From the NCBI GenBank assembly GCA_011526275.1, contig WTJP01000100.1:7772-13425 (forward strand): 5,654 nucleotides of DNA, written 5' to 3'. The translations under genes and the position numbers were made by a program. This document shows positions 1-5,210 of this stretch, piece by piece. The notes beneath the pieces are model-generated. The model had not been told where the DNA came from. It ran no database searches and was given only the letters and a program-made list of their open reading frames with translations. How positions within the stretch are numbered: position 1 is the stretch's first letter; every line of letters begins with the position of its first letter. The stretch comes from Candidatus Arcticimaribacter sp. (GTDB lineage Bacteria > Bacteroidota > Bacteroidia > Flavobacteriales > Flavobacteriaceae).

Positions 1-1274
1 CTTTGTCGAAGAATTTACCAAAGCGCACCTTACTGTGGCGCATCGTTCAAGACCATGTCAATAAAAACCTCTTCTTTTTGGCGACCGAATTTGGAGTCTA
101 CACCTCTTTAGACGGGGGAGTTAACTGGCAAAAATTACCCGGTACTCCAAACATGGGCTTTAGGGATTTAGTCATTCAAAAAAGAGAAAACGATCTCGTC
201 GCGGCTTCTTTTGGTCGTGGGTTCTATGTTCTCGACGACTACAGTGCACTTCGCGAAATGACTCCAGCGCGTTTAAAGGAAGAAGGAACTTTATTTACAC
301 CAAGAACGGCCAAATGGTATATTCCAAGAAGCAATCTTGGAAATACAGGCGCCGATTTCTACATCGCAGAAAACCCTGAATTTGGAGCGGTATTCACCTA
401 TCACCTCGCCAAGGAATACAGTACCCAAAAGCAAGACCGCAAAAAACAGGAAAAGGAAGCCAATAAAAAAGGAACCAATATTCCTTTCCCTGGCTATGCT
501 GCCTTAGATGCTGAAAACAGCGAAAAGCCAGCAAAAGTATGGATTAGCATTAGCGACGAAGACGGGAATATTGTTCGTCACCTCACGCAAAAAGCGAAAA
601 AAGGAACCCACCGTCTAAGCTGGGATTTACGCCATGCCAGTACACAGGCCATCGACCCCGACCGAAAAGGCAACCGTTGGAATGCAAGTGGTCCCATGGT
701 GGTGCCTGGCAATTACAGCGCACAATTAAGTTTGGAAAAAGACGGTGTTGTTCAATCGCTGGGTGAAGCCGTTTCCTTTGAAGTAAAAGCCATTCGCGAA
801 GGTGTTTTAAAAGGGGTGGATTATGCAACCTATGACACCTACAGAAAAGAGCTCACCGCAGTGCAAAGAGAAATGCAAAGCTTGACCGATCTTTTCAATC
901 GTGCAGAAAAACAGCTCAAAGCCTTAAAGAAAGCGGCAGCGAAAACTCCGCTTGCGCCTGAAGCAGTAGCCGGAGAACTTTACGCTATAGAACAAGCGTT
1001 GACAGCCTTGACGATTAAAGCAGAAGGCAGTCCTGCGCGCGATGAAATTGGAGAACGCAATCCGCCTTCTGTGCAAAGTCACATGCGTGCCGCCTATCGC
1101 GGGATTACGACCACCTATGGCCCAACGCCTTTACACCGTAAAAGCTTGCGTTTAGCGAAATCAATGCTGGGTGATTTACGCCCTGAAGTTGAACGTATTG
1201 CACAACAAAAATTGCCTGCCCTTGCTGAAAAACTAACAGCGGCGGGCGCCCCTTATATCATCGGGCAACAGTAG
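1..1274 (+). CDS. BNR-repeat / VPS10 (sortilin)-like 'glycosyl hydrolase' family protein, C-terminal part (5' truncated by window)
   Basis: The frame is open to the left edge, and the first complete codon (TTG at base 3) is internal, so only the last 423 residues are seen. Numbering from there, an Asp-box lies at residues 35-42 (S-x-D-G-G-x-N-W), the signature of BNR beta-propeller blades. It is followed by the G-R-G-F-Y-V-L-D-D-Y motif (71-80) and N-P-E-F-G-A-V-F-T-Y (124-133), both typical of this large Bacteroidota family. Residues about 178-262 look like an FlgD-type Ig/FnIII domain (KVWISISDEDGN, W-D-L-R-H-A-S, PGNY). Residues about 272-340 are Lys/Glu/Ala-rich and probably helical. Family members are usually around a thousand residues and exported. 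The name 'glycosyl hydrolase' comes from the sialidase-like propeller; no catalytic activity is shown here. No type IX secretion tail is seen. The gene is followed at once by a strong terminator. Confidence 0.85.
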   Translation, partial: LSKNLPKRTLLWRIVQDHVNKNLFFLATEFGVYTSLDGGVNWQKLPGTPNMGFRDLVIQKRENDLVAASFGRGFYVLDDYSALREMTPARLKEEGTLFTPRTAKWYIPRSNLGNTGADFYIAENPEFGAVFTYHLAKEYSTQKQDRKKQEKEANKKGTNIPFPGYAALDAENSEKPAKVWISISDEDGNIVRHLTQKAKKGTHRLSWDLRHASTQAIDPDRKGNRWNASGPMVVPGNYSAQLSLEKDGVVQSLGEAVSFEVKAIREGVLKGVDYATYDTYRKELTAVQREMQSLTDLFNRAEKQLKALKKAAAKTPLAPEAVAGELYAIEQALTALTIKAEGSPARDEIGERNPPSVQSHMRAAYRGITTTYGPTPLHRKSLRLAKSMLGDLRPEVERIAQQKLPALAEKLTAAGAPYIIGQQ

Positions 1275-1293
1275 CGATGTTTCTTGTAAAGAC

Positions 1294-1326
1294 AAATCCC
1301 TCAATCCAATTGGGGGATTTTTTTTT
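1294..1326 (+). terminator. Intrinsic terminator of the BNR-repeat gene
   Basis: A 12-bp stem (1294-1305 paired with 1309-1320, one G-U pair at 1301/1313, loop CCA) runs straight into nine T residues (1318-1326). It begins 19 bases after the upstream stop codon, so it should end that transcript and separate it from the lipoprotein gene. Confidence 0.9.
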
Positions 1327-1334
1327 GTAACAAA

Positions 1335-1367
1335 TTTGACGTTTATCCATCTTATAGGGTAAATACG
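1335..1367 (+). promoter_or_regulatory. Candidate Bacteroidota-type promoter for the small lipoprotein
   Basis: TTTG at 1335-1338 and TAAATACG at 1360-1367 (a partial match to TAnnTTTG) are 21 bases apart, within the usual spacing for the primary sigma factor of this phylum. The predicted start of transcription would leave only about 8 bases before the ATG, so the leader would be nearly absent. This is a pattern match only. Confidence 0.4.
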
Positions 1368-1380
1368 TAAATCGAACACC

Positions 1381-1635
1381 ATGAAAAAAATCGCAAGCCT
1401 TCTTATTACTGCTTTACTTTTTAGCAGCTGTGTAGCCATTAAATTTCCAAACGAAATTAGAGTACACGTTGATTTACCCGAAAATGTGAGTGAGGAGCAA
1501 ATCGATCGTTTAATCGATAAAATTCCACCCACGGTAGGGCAACGCAAAATAAAAACCCGTGTGGAGATTAGCACCGATGCCGGCACAACAGTAAAAGAAG
1601 AAAAGAAAGAAGAAAACTACAACAAAGACAATTAG
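1381..1635 (+). CDS. Small predicted lipoprotein of unknown function
   Basis: This 84-residue protein begins with a short signal peptide: M-K-K, a hydrophobic stretch at residues 4-14, then the lipobox-like L-F-S-S-C with Cys17 as the predicted lipidated residue. Phe at position -3 is atypical, but S-S-C is common in Bacteroidota. The mature part is about 68 residues. It has a beta-like segment (I-R-V-H-V-D-L), a helix-like segment (SEEQIDRLIDKI) and a strongly charged Lys/Glu/Asn tail. The residues after the Cys (V-A-I-K) lack the acidic cluster used as a surface-export signal in this phylum, so the protein more likely faces the periplasm; this is inference. I do not recognise the family. 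The ATG is the only sensible start, about 14 bases after the candidate -7 box and without a clear Shine-Dalgarno. The stop interlocks with the stop of the convergent rimK-type gene. Confidence 0.75.
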   Translation: MKKIASLLITALLFSSCVAIKFPNEIRVHVDLPENVSEEQIDRLIDKIPPTVGQRKIKTRVEISTDAGTTVKEEKKEENYNKDN

Positions 1636-1641
1636 TCTTTG
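1623..1641. terminator. Hairpin at the interlocked stop codons of two convergent genes
   Basis: CAAAGAC (1623-1629) and GTCTTTG (1635-1641) form a perfect 7-bp stem with loop AATTA, centred on the overlapping stop codons at 1632-1635. It may mark the 3' ends of both transcripts. The flanks are only moderately T-rich on either strand, so it is a weak terminator candidate rather than a sure one. Confidence 0.35.
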
Positions 1642-3008
1642 GGTTGATACTTTAATTTCTTTTCTATCGCCATGATGATGCTGTTGGCGATATCTTTTCC
1701 TGTGGCATTTTCTATCCCTTCTAACCCGGGAGAAGAATTTACCTCTAACAACAAAGGCCCTTTGTTGGAGCGAATGATGTCCACCCCAGCAACATCTAAA
1801 TTGAAAATTTTAGATGCTTTTATGGCAAGGCGACGTTCCTCAGCGGTAATTTTTACTTTATGCGCAGTTCCACCTTGGTGAATGTTGGAACGAAACTCTC
1901 CTTTAGGTGCTTGTCGCATGATAGAAGCGACGACTTTTCCATCCACCACAAAACAACGGATGTCTTTCCCTTCAGCTTCTTTGATGAATTCTTGCACCAG
2001 TATATTGGCTTGCAAGCTTTTAAATGCATTGATTACACTTTCTGCTGCTTTGTTGGTCTCTGCAGAAACAACTCCTTTCCCTTGCGTACTCTCTAACAAC
2101 TTGATGATGAGGGGCGAGCCTCCCACCATATCGATCAAATCTTTGGTCTCCAGGGGCGACTTTGCAAAACCCGTTACGGGAATTTGTATCCCGTTTTTTG
2201 AAAACAACTGAGAGGAAAATAATTTATCTCGGGACTGGGAAATGGATGCACTTGAATTTAGACAGTAAGTCCCAATTGAATCGAATTGACGCAACAAGGC
2301 ACAGCCATAGAAGGTCATACTGGGTCGAATTCTGGGAATTACAGCATCAAATTTGTCGAGTATATTCCCTCCGCGATAACGCACTTCTGGGGTTTGAGCA
2401 TCCAACTTCATATAACAGTGTTGAATATTCAAAAATTGAATCTCATGTCCCCGTGCGAGGGCTGCTTCCATTAATCGCTTATTGCTGTAAAGCTCGCGAT
2501 TGGTCGCCAGAAGACCAATGCGTAAACCGGTTTTTTCCTTGTACAAATGCTTGTAGAGATCATGGAAGGACTGCTCTTCAAAATCGCCTGCTAAAAAGTG
2601 TTTTGAAGGATCGACTAAAAAACGACCATTCATGGCTTCCCGCCCCAATAGCATGCGATAATCCATGGAATCGCGATTGGCTAGCGTTAGCTCAATTTCA
2701 AAGGTTTGGCCCATAATCGTCAATGGTGTCTTAATGACGTAACGCTTTTGGGTTGTTCCAGAAGAACTTTTAATGATCCGAGTATCGACAATTTTTGCCG
2801 AGCAAAACACCGATACGCTTCGGTTATCCTGAATAGGGTTAACCTCAAAATCAACATAAGGTATACCTTGGCGAATAACACGTTTTATGTTCGTCGCTTG
2901 AATCGAAGAGGTTTTTGCTCCCGAATCAATTCTCGCTTTAATAGCGGGGATTTGGAGTTCTCCAAAAGAACACCATTCTTCGCTCCCTAATATATTCACT
3001 GTACTCAT
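1632..3008 (-). CDS. rimK: RimB-RimK fusion: retropepsin-like (ATP-dependent zinc protease-type) domain joined to an ATP-grasp S6-type glutamate ligase
   Basis: This 458-residue protein has two domains. Residues about 4-140 match the RimB family (PF05618, named ATP-dependent zinc protease but with a retropepsin-like fold). The likely catalytic Asp28 sits in A-R-I-D-S-G-A-K-T-S-S, and M-L-L-G-R-E-A-M (119-126) gives the hydrophobic-hydrophobic-Gly element. After a linker, residues 162-458 (about 297) match the length of E. coli RimK (300). Visible ligase features are P-R-I-R-P-S (225-230), S-R-D-K (259-262), K-L-L-E-S-T-Q-G-K-G-V (303-313), V-Q-E-F-I (338-342) and the Mg-binding set Asp410, Glu422, Asn424, with the same 12- and 14-residue spacing as in E. 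coli RimK. RimK adds glutamates to the C terminus of ribosomal protein S6; the substrate here is inferred. Both active sites look intact. The ATG at 3008 lies 13 bases after a terminator-like T-run, with no strong Shine-Dalgarno. Confidence 0.9.
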   Translation of the reverse strand: MSTVNILGSEEWCSFGELQIPAIKARIDSGAKTSSIQATNIKRVIRQGIPYVDFEVNPIQDNRSVSVFCSAKIVDTRIIKSSSGTTQKRYVIKTPLTIMGQTFEIELTLANRDSMDYRMLLGREAMNGRFLVDPSKHFLAGDFEEQSFHDLYKHLYKEKTGLRIGLLATNRELYSNKRLMEAALARGHEIQFLNIQHCYMKLDAQTPEVRYRGGNILDKFDAVIPRIRPSMTFYGCALLRQFDSIGTYCLNSSASISQSRDKLFSSQLFSKNGIQIPVTGFAKSPLETKDLIDMVGGSPLIIKLLESTQGKGVVSAETNKAAESVINAFKSLQANILVQEFIKEAEGKDIRCFVVDGKVVASIMRQAPKGEFRSNIHQGGTAHKVKITAEERRLAIKASKIFNLDVAGVDIIRSNKGPLLLEVNSSPGLEGIENATGKDIANSIIMAIEKKLKYQPKD

Positions 3009-3021
3009 AAGCTTCTACTTT

Positions 3022-3055
3022 AAAAAAAAAAGCCCTCCAAGATAATTGGAAAGCT
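3022..3055 (-). terminator. Intrinsic terminator just before the RimB-RimK start codon
   Basis: On the minus strand AGCTTTCCAA (3055-3046), loop TTATC, TTGGAGGGCT (3040-3031) gives a 10-bp stem with two G-U pairs, then T residues down to 3022. On the plus strand those two pairs would be C-A mismatches and no U-tract follows, so the element works only for minus-strand transcription. It would end the flavin reductase-MaoC-DinB transcript, a small RNA, or both. Its position only 13 bases before the next ATG is unusual. Confidence 0.8.
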
Positions 3056-3078
3056 CTTCACTGGTTTTCTACAAACCT

Positions 3079-3097
3079 CTTGCATCGTCGATGCAAG
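3079..3097. repeat. 19-base palindrome in the gap before the RimB-RimK gene
   Basis: CTTGCATCG and CGATGCAAG flank a single central base, making a nearly perfect dyad. As RNA it would form an 8-bp stem with a three-base loop, and as DNA it could be a site for a dimeric regulator. It lies inside the candidate structured RNA, about 34 bases downstream of the predicted transcription start. Confidence 0.7.
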
Positions 3098-3137
3098 CAA
3101 CACAACACTGTTTCCCTTTCGGGTATATTTTCTACCG

Positions 3138-3145
3138 CAAAGATA
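3138..3145 (-). promoter_or_regulatory. Exact TAnnTTTG -7 promoter box (TATCTTTG)
   Basis: Read on the minus strand, TATCTTTG matches the Bacteroidota -7 consensus exactly and lies just after the DinB stop codon. The only nearby TTTG (3163-3160) is 14 bases upstream, closer than the usual spacing of about 19-21, so the -33 part is weak. The predicted start is near 3131, leaving a leader of about 120 bases to the RimB-RimK ATG. Confidence 0.5.
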
Positions 3146-3163
3146 GTCTATTTTTATCACAAA

Positions 3164-3715
3164 CTATTTGTGGTGTTTAATTATCTCTTCGGTGATTTTA
3201 TGGTGATGCTGCACGTGATAAATACTGAAGAACAAGATCTCTCGCAAGGTGACCCGCCCCATCAACGGATGAGGTACCACATAATAATCTAGATCGTGGT
3301 CACTACACTTCTCGGCCACTTTGGCAAGCTTAGCGACCACTTTTTTGTAGGCTGAAAATTTCTTCTTCCGTTCACTATAGGCTACCGCTTTAGGACTAAA
3401 TTCCTTAGGGGCAGCTGCAGTCATGCCGTCCAAAGCTTTGTGGTAACGCGCCACCAACTCGTCATAGGTGCGGGAAGGACGATTGGTCACACCAAATTTG
3501 TACTTTAAAACAAAGCGGGGTAGCCGCATGGCCAATACCACCGGCGCTACCGATTTAGTGATGTGCTCAAGCTGTTGCCCCGGCGTCCATTTTTCCTTCC
3601 AACTGAATTCAAAACAAGCGGCATCTAAGGGTTCAATTAAGGATAAAAAAGCGTCGTGATGATGGTGAATACCCGAAACGATCTCGGCTTTGCTGGAAGG
3701 TGCAGTGCTACTCAT
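3164..3715 (-). CDS. DinB-like (DinB_2 superfamily) putative metal-dependent protein
   Basis: This 183-residue protein has the usual size of the DinB/YfiT-like four-helix-bundle superfamily. The family's metal-binding His triad can be placed at His51 (in W-T-P-G-Q-Q-L-E-H), His167 and His171 (in Y-H-V-Q-H-H-H), with the typical H-P-L-x-G-x-V-T-L-R-E segment at 149-159 just before. Relatives include bacillithiol- and mycothiol-dependent S-transferases, and many members are uncharacterised. A thiol-transferase role here is only a possibility. There are extra His runs at 17-20 and near the C terminus. No signal peptide is seen, so it is probably cytoplasmic. Its ATG overlaps the end of the MaoC-like gene by 8 bases, which points to translational coupling and a shared transcript. 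It is the last gene of the cluster before the terminator at 3022-3055. Confidence 0.8.
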   Translation of the reverse strand: MSSTAPSSKAEIVSGIHHHHDAFLSLIEPLDAACFEFSWKEKWTPGQQLEHITKSVAPVVLAMRLPRFVLKYKFGVTNRPSRTYDELVARYHKALDGMTAAAPKEFSPKAVAYSERKKKFSAYKKVVAKLAKVAEKCSDHDLDYYVVPHPLMGRVTLREILFFSIYHVQHHHKITEEIIKHHK

Positions 3716-4163
3716 AAGCTAATGTAGTCATGCTGGCGATGCATGCTGGTTTTTTAATGTCTTTAATTTCTACTTTAATATTCCAGATAATCTTTAGCCC
3801 GCCAAATTTTTGATCCTCAATCTTTTCTACCGAAACTATTCCCCGCAATAAAGCGCCTACAGCCACAGGATGTGGAAACCGCACTTGGTCGATACCGTAG
3901 TTAAATCCCATTTTTAAAGATTTTACTTGTACCGCTTCCGATAAAAATTTGGTGATTAACCCCAAAGACAAAAAACCATGGGCTATGGTCTTTTTGTAGG
4001 GCGATTCTTTTGCAGCACGGGCTTCATCTACATGAATCCATTGGTGGTCGTGGGTCGCTTGAGCAAAATGATCGATCATCTCTTGGGTTACTTCGAGCCA
4101 GGTCGTAGGGTCAAAGGTCACGCCTTCGGCGGACTTAAAGTCCATAAAGTCTTTGTATTCCAT
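3708..4163 (-). CDS. MaoC-like hot-dog (R)-enoyl-CoA hydratase / NodN-type dehydratase
   Basis: This single hot-dog domain protein of 151 residues has the standard length of the NodN/MaoC group. The hydratase signature is present as T-H-D-H-Q-W-I-H (37-44), with Asp39 and His44 as the expected catalytic pair; the usual Gly before the Asp is replaced by His. It is followed by I-A-H-G-F (60-64) and the family motif N-Y-G-I-D-Q-V-R-F-P-x-P-V (88-100). Such enzymes add water to trans-2-enoyl-CoA to give (R)-3-hydroxyacyl-CoA, in the cytoplasm; the exact substrate cannot be read from sequence. The gene lies 53 bases after the flavin reductase stop and overlaps the DinB-like gene by 8 bases. A 22-base inverted repeat sits just upstream of its start. 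The ATG at 4163 gives the full domain; no strong Shine-Dalgarno is seen. Confidence 0.88.
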   Translation of the reverse strand: MEYKDFMDFKSAEGVTFDPTTWLEVTQEMIDHFAQATHDHQWIHVDEARAAKESPYKKTIAHGFLSLGLITKFLSEAVQVKSLKMGFNYGIDQVRFPHPVAVGALLRGIVSVEKIEDQKFGGLKIIWNIKVEIKDIKKPACIASMTTLAYE

Positions 4164-4171
4164 TGGTTAGA

Positions 4172-4193
4172 TTTAGTATTACAATATACTAAA
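4172..4193. promoter_or_regulatory. Inverted repeat upstream of the MaoC-like gene, possible operator
   Basis: Perfect 8-base arms TTTAGTAT (4172-4179) and ATACTAAA (4186-4193) are separated by 6 bases. It is AT-rich with no U-tract after it, so it does not look like a terminator. It starts 9 bases upstream of the ATG, and on the minus strand it contains TATATTG, a near match to a -7 box, so a dimeric repressor bound here could block a MaoC-DinB promoter. The function is inferred. Confidence 0.4.
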
Positions 4194-4216
4194 AATGGAA
4201 TGGACCTTAGATTTGC

Positions 4217-4693
4217 TTACTTTATATTTTTATAGCCTTGATAATACACCAAAGGATTGTCCGCTAAATTAGCGTCTAGTGCCTCTACCCGGCAAAGTAC
4301 CAGTACATGATCGCCCGCAGGAATCAATTGTTCTACTGTGGTGGCATACCATGCATGGGCTTCTTCCAGCACTGGCGCCTCGTTGCGGTCAACAAAAACA
4401 GGTGCTTCTTCCAGTAGCGCTATTTTAGCGAAATGGTTACTCACCCCTTCCATGTTTTCATTTAAAATACTGATTCCCAACTTGGCACCTACCTCAAGGT
4501 AGCTGTTCAATTGGTTCTCATTCATCACAGAAAACAACACCAAAGGGGGCGTTAAAGAAACCGATAAAAAGGAACTGGCCGTCATTCCGTGAACACTACC
4601 GTCTGGGGTGTGCACACTCAGTACCGTTACTCCAGTGGGGAAACATCCTGCAACTTGCCGTAATCGCTTGGCATCTAGGGTGGACTCTTTCAT
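4217..4693 (-). CDS. Flavin reductase family protein (HpaC-like, PF01613)
   Basis: This 158-residue protein matches the FMN-binding split-barrel flavin reductases. F-P-T-G-V-T-V-L-S (18-26) is followed by G-M-T-A-S-S-F (36-42), the flavin-contact segment, then S-x-x-P-P-L-V-L-F (46-54), G-I-S-I-L-N-E (73-79), G-D-H (127-129) and the C-terminal P-L-V-Y-Y-Q-G-Y. These enzymes use NAD(P)H to reduce FMN or FAD, usually to feed a partner monooxygenase. No oxygenase gene is visible here, so the partner is unknown or encoded elsewhere. It is the first gene of the minus-strand cluster and is divergent from the S1-domain gene across an 89-base gap. A weak -7-like TATTTTAG (4713-4706) lies just upstream without a well-placed -33 element. 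The ATG at 4693 fits the usual family start. Confidence 0.88.
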   Translation of the reverse strand: MKESTLDAKRLRQVAGCFPTGVTVLSVHTPDGSVHGMTASSFLSVSLTPPLVLFSVMNENQLNSYLEVGAKLGISILNENMEGVSNHFAKIALLEEAPVFVDRNEAPVLEEAHAWYATTVEQLIPAGDHVLVLCRVEALDANLADNPLVYYQGYKNIK

Positions 4694-4757
4694 TTTATTT
4701 TTTTGCTAAAATAAGGAACTTCAATTTGCCTATCCCCTCAACACGGGCTTTTTAAAC

Positions 4758-4765
4758 TATCTTTG
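4758..4765 (+). promoter_or_regulatory. Exact TAnnTTTG -7 promoter box (TATCTTTG) for the S1-domain gene
   Basis: TATCTTTG matches the Bacteroidota -7 consensus exactly and ends 17 bases before the ATG, so the transcript leader would be about 12 bases. The closest upstream TTTG (4725-4728) is 29 bases away, too far to be a standard -33 partner. An in-frame TGA at 4771-4773 and this box together fix the start codon at 4783. Confidence 0.6.
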
Positions 4766-4782
4766 TTGTTTGAATTTTAACT

Positions 4783-5199
4783 ATGCAGTATCAACCGGGC
4801 GATCCCGTGGATTTAATTGTTGTGCGCCGCACCCCCTTGGGCTATGTGGTGCAAATCAATGACCAAGAAGAAGGCCTCCTTTTTAAAAACGATGTCTTTC
4901 AACCGCTTGAACGGGGTGAAGAAGTAAAAGGTTACATCAAACAAGTGCGGGAGGATGGAAAAATTGATGTGAGTCTTCGACCCCAAGGATTCCGCAATGC
5001 CATTGACCCCGATTGCGATACTATTTTAAGTGTACTCAAAGAGAAGAAAGTACTGTTCCTTTCCGACCAAAGCAGTCCAGCTTCGATCCGGCAGCAGTTG
5101 CAAATGAGTAAAAAGGCCTTTAAAAAAGCCATTGGCTTTTTATACAAGCGCAAGGTTATCCGCCTGTTCGAGGACCGTATAGAATTAGTTGAACGTTAG
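4783..5199 (+). CDS. Short CvfB/YitL-like RNA-binding protein: one S1 domain plus winged helix
   Basis: This 138-residue protein has two parts. Residues about 5-67 form an S1-type OB fold (G-D-P-V-D-L-I-V, G-L-L-F-K-N-D-V-F, R-E-D-G-K-I-D-V-S-L-R). Residues about 74-136 look like a winged helix (ILSVLKEKK, M-S-K-K-A-F-K-K-A-I-G-F-L-Y-K-R-K-V-I). This resembles the last S1 domain and C-terminal winged helix of the CvfB (conserved virulence factor B) family, whose members are usually near 280 residues with further N-terminal S1 domains. The missing half is not simply a mis-set start: an in-frame TGA lies 10 bases before the ATG and a good promoter box just before that. It is probably a cytoplasmic RNA-binding protein; its target is unknown. 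It is convergent with the DUF6503-type gene, 11 bases away. Confidence 0.82.
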   Translation: MQYQPGDPVDLIVVRRTPLGYVVQINDQEEGLLFKNDVFQPLERGEEVKGYIKQVREDGKIDVSLRPQGFRNAIDPDCDTILSVLKEKKVLFLSDQSSPASIRQQLQMSKKAFKKAIGFLYKRKVIRLFEDRIELVER

Positions 5200-5210
5200 T
5201 ATTTTCAGCT

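Larger units (their letters stand above)
3022..3131 (-). ncRNA. Candidate structured small RNA or 5' leader of the RimB-RimK gene
   Basis: From the predicted transcription start near 3131, the minus strand shows four local hairpins in order: CCC-GAAA-GGG (3123-3114); a 9-bp palindrome arm pair at 3097-3079; GGTTT-GTAGA-AAACC (3077-3063); and a 10-bp stem at 3055-3031 running into ten U residues. The predicted RNA is about 110 nt, with a promoter box at one end and an intrinsic terminator at the other. It does not show the conserved apical loop of SRP RNA, and it is too short for tmRNA or RNase P RNA. It could equally be a regulated leader of the gene 13 bases downstream, or simply the 3' untranslated end of the DinB operon. 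Confidence 0.45.

Noticed and set aside
1233..1586. A 117-codon minus-strand open frame across the BNR gene end, terminator and lipoprotein gene
   Set aside because: It crosses a strong plus-strand terminator and opposes a gene with a good signal peptide; the translation shows no recognisable fold.
2162..2716. A 184-codon plus-strand open frame opposite the RimB-RimK gene
   Set aside because: It lies wholly inside a gene with clear domain motifs on the other strand, and its translation is rich in Cys, His and Arg with no domain pattern.
3022..3131. The structured gap as SRP RNA, tmRNA or 6S RNA
   Set aside because: The conserved SRP apical loop is absent, there is no tRNA-like end or tag frame, and the length does not fit 6S RNA or tmRNA.
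3080..3292. A 70-codon plus-strand frame in the gap and over the DinB-like 3' end
   Set aside because: It overlaps the DinB-like gene, including its metal-binding His codons, and reads through the palindrome; no domain or promoter supports it.
4706..4713. TATTTTAG on the minus strand as the flavin reductase promoter
   Set aside because: It departs from the -7 consensus and has no TTTG or TTG at a suitable distance, so it is mentioned with the gene and not called as a feature.
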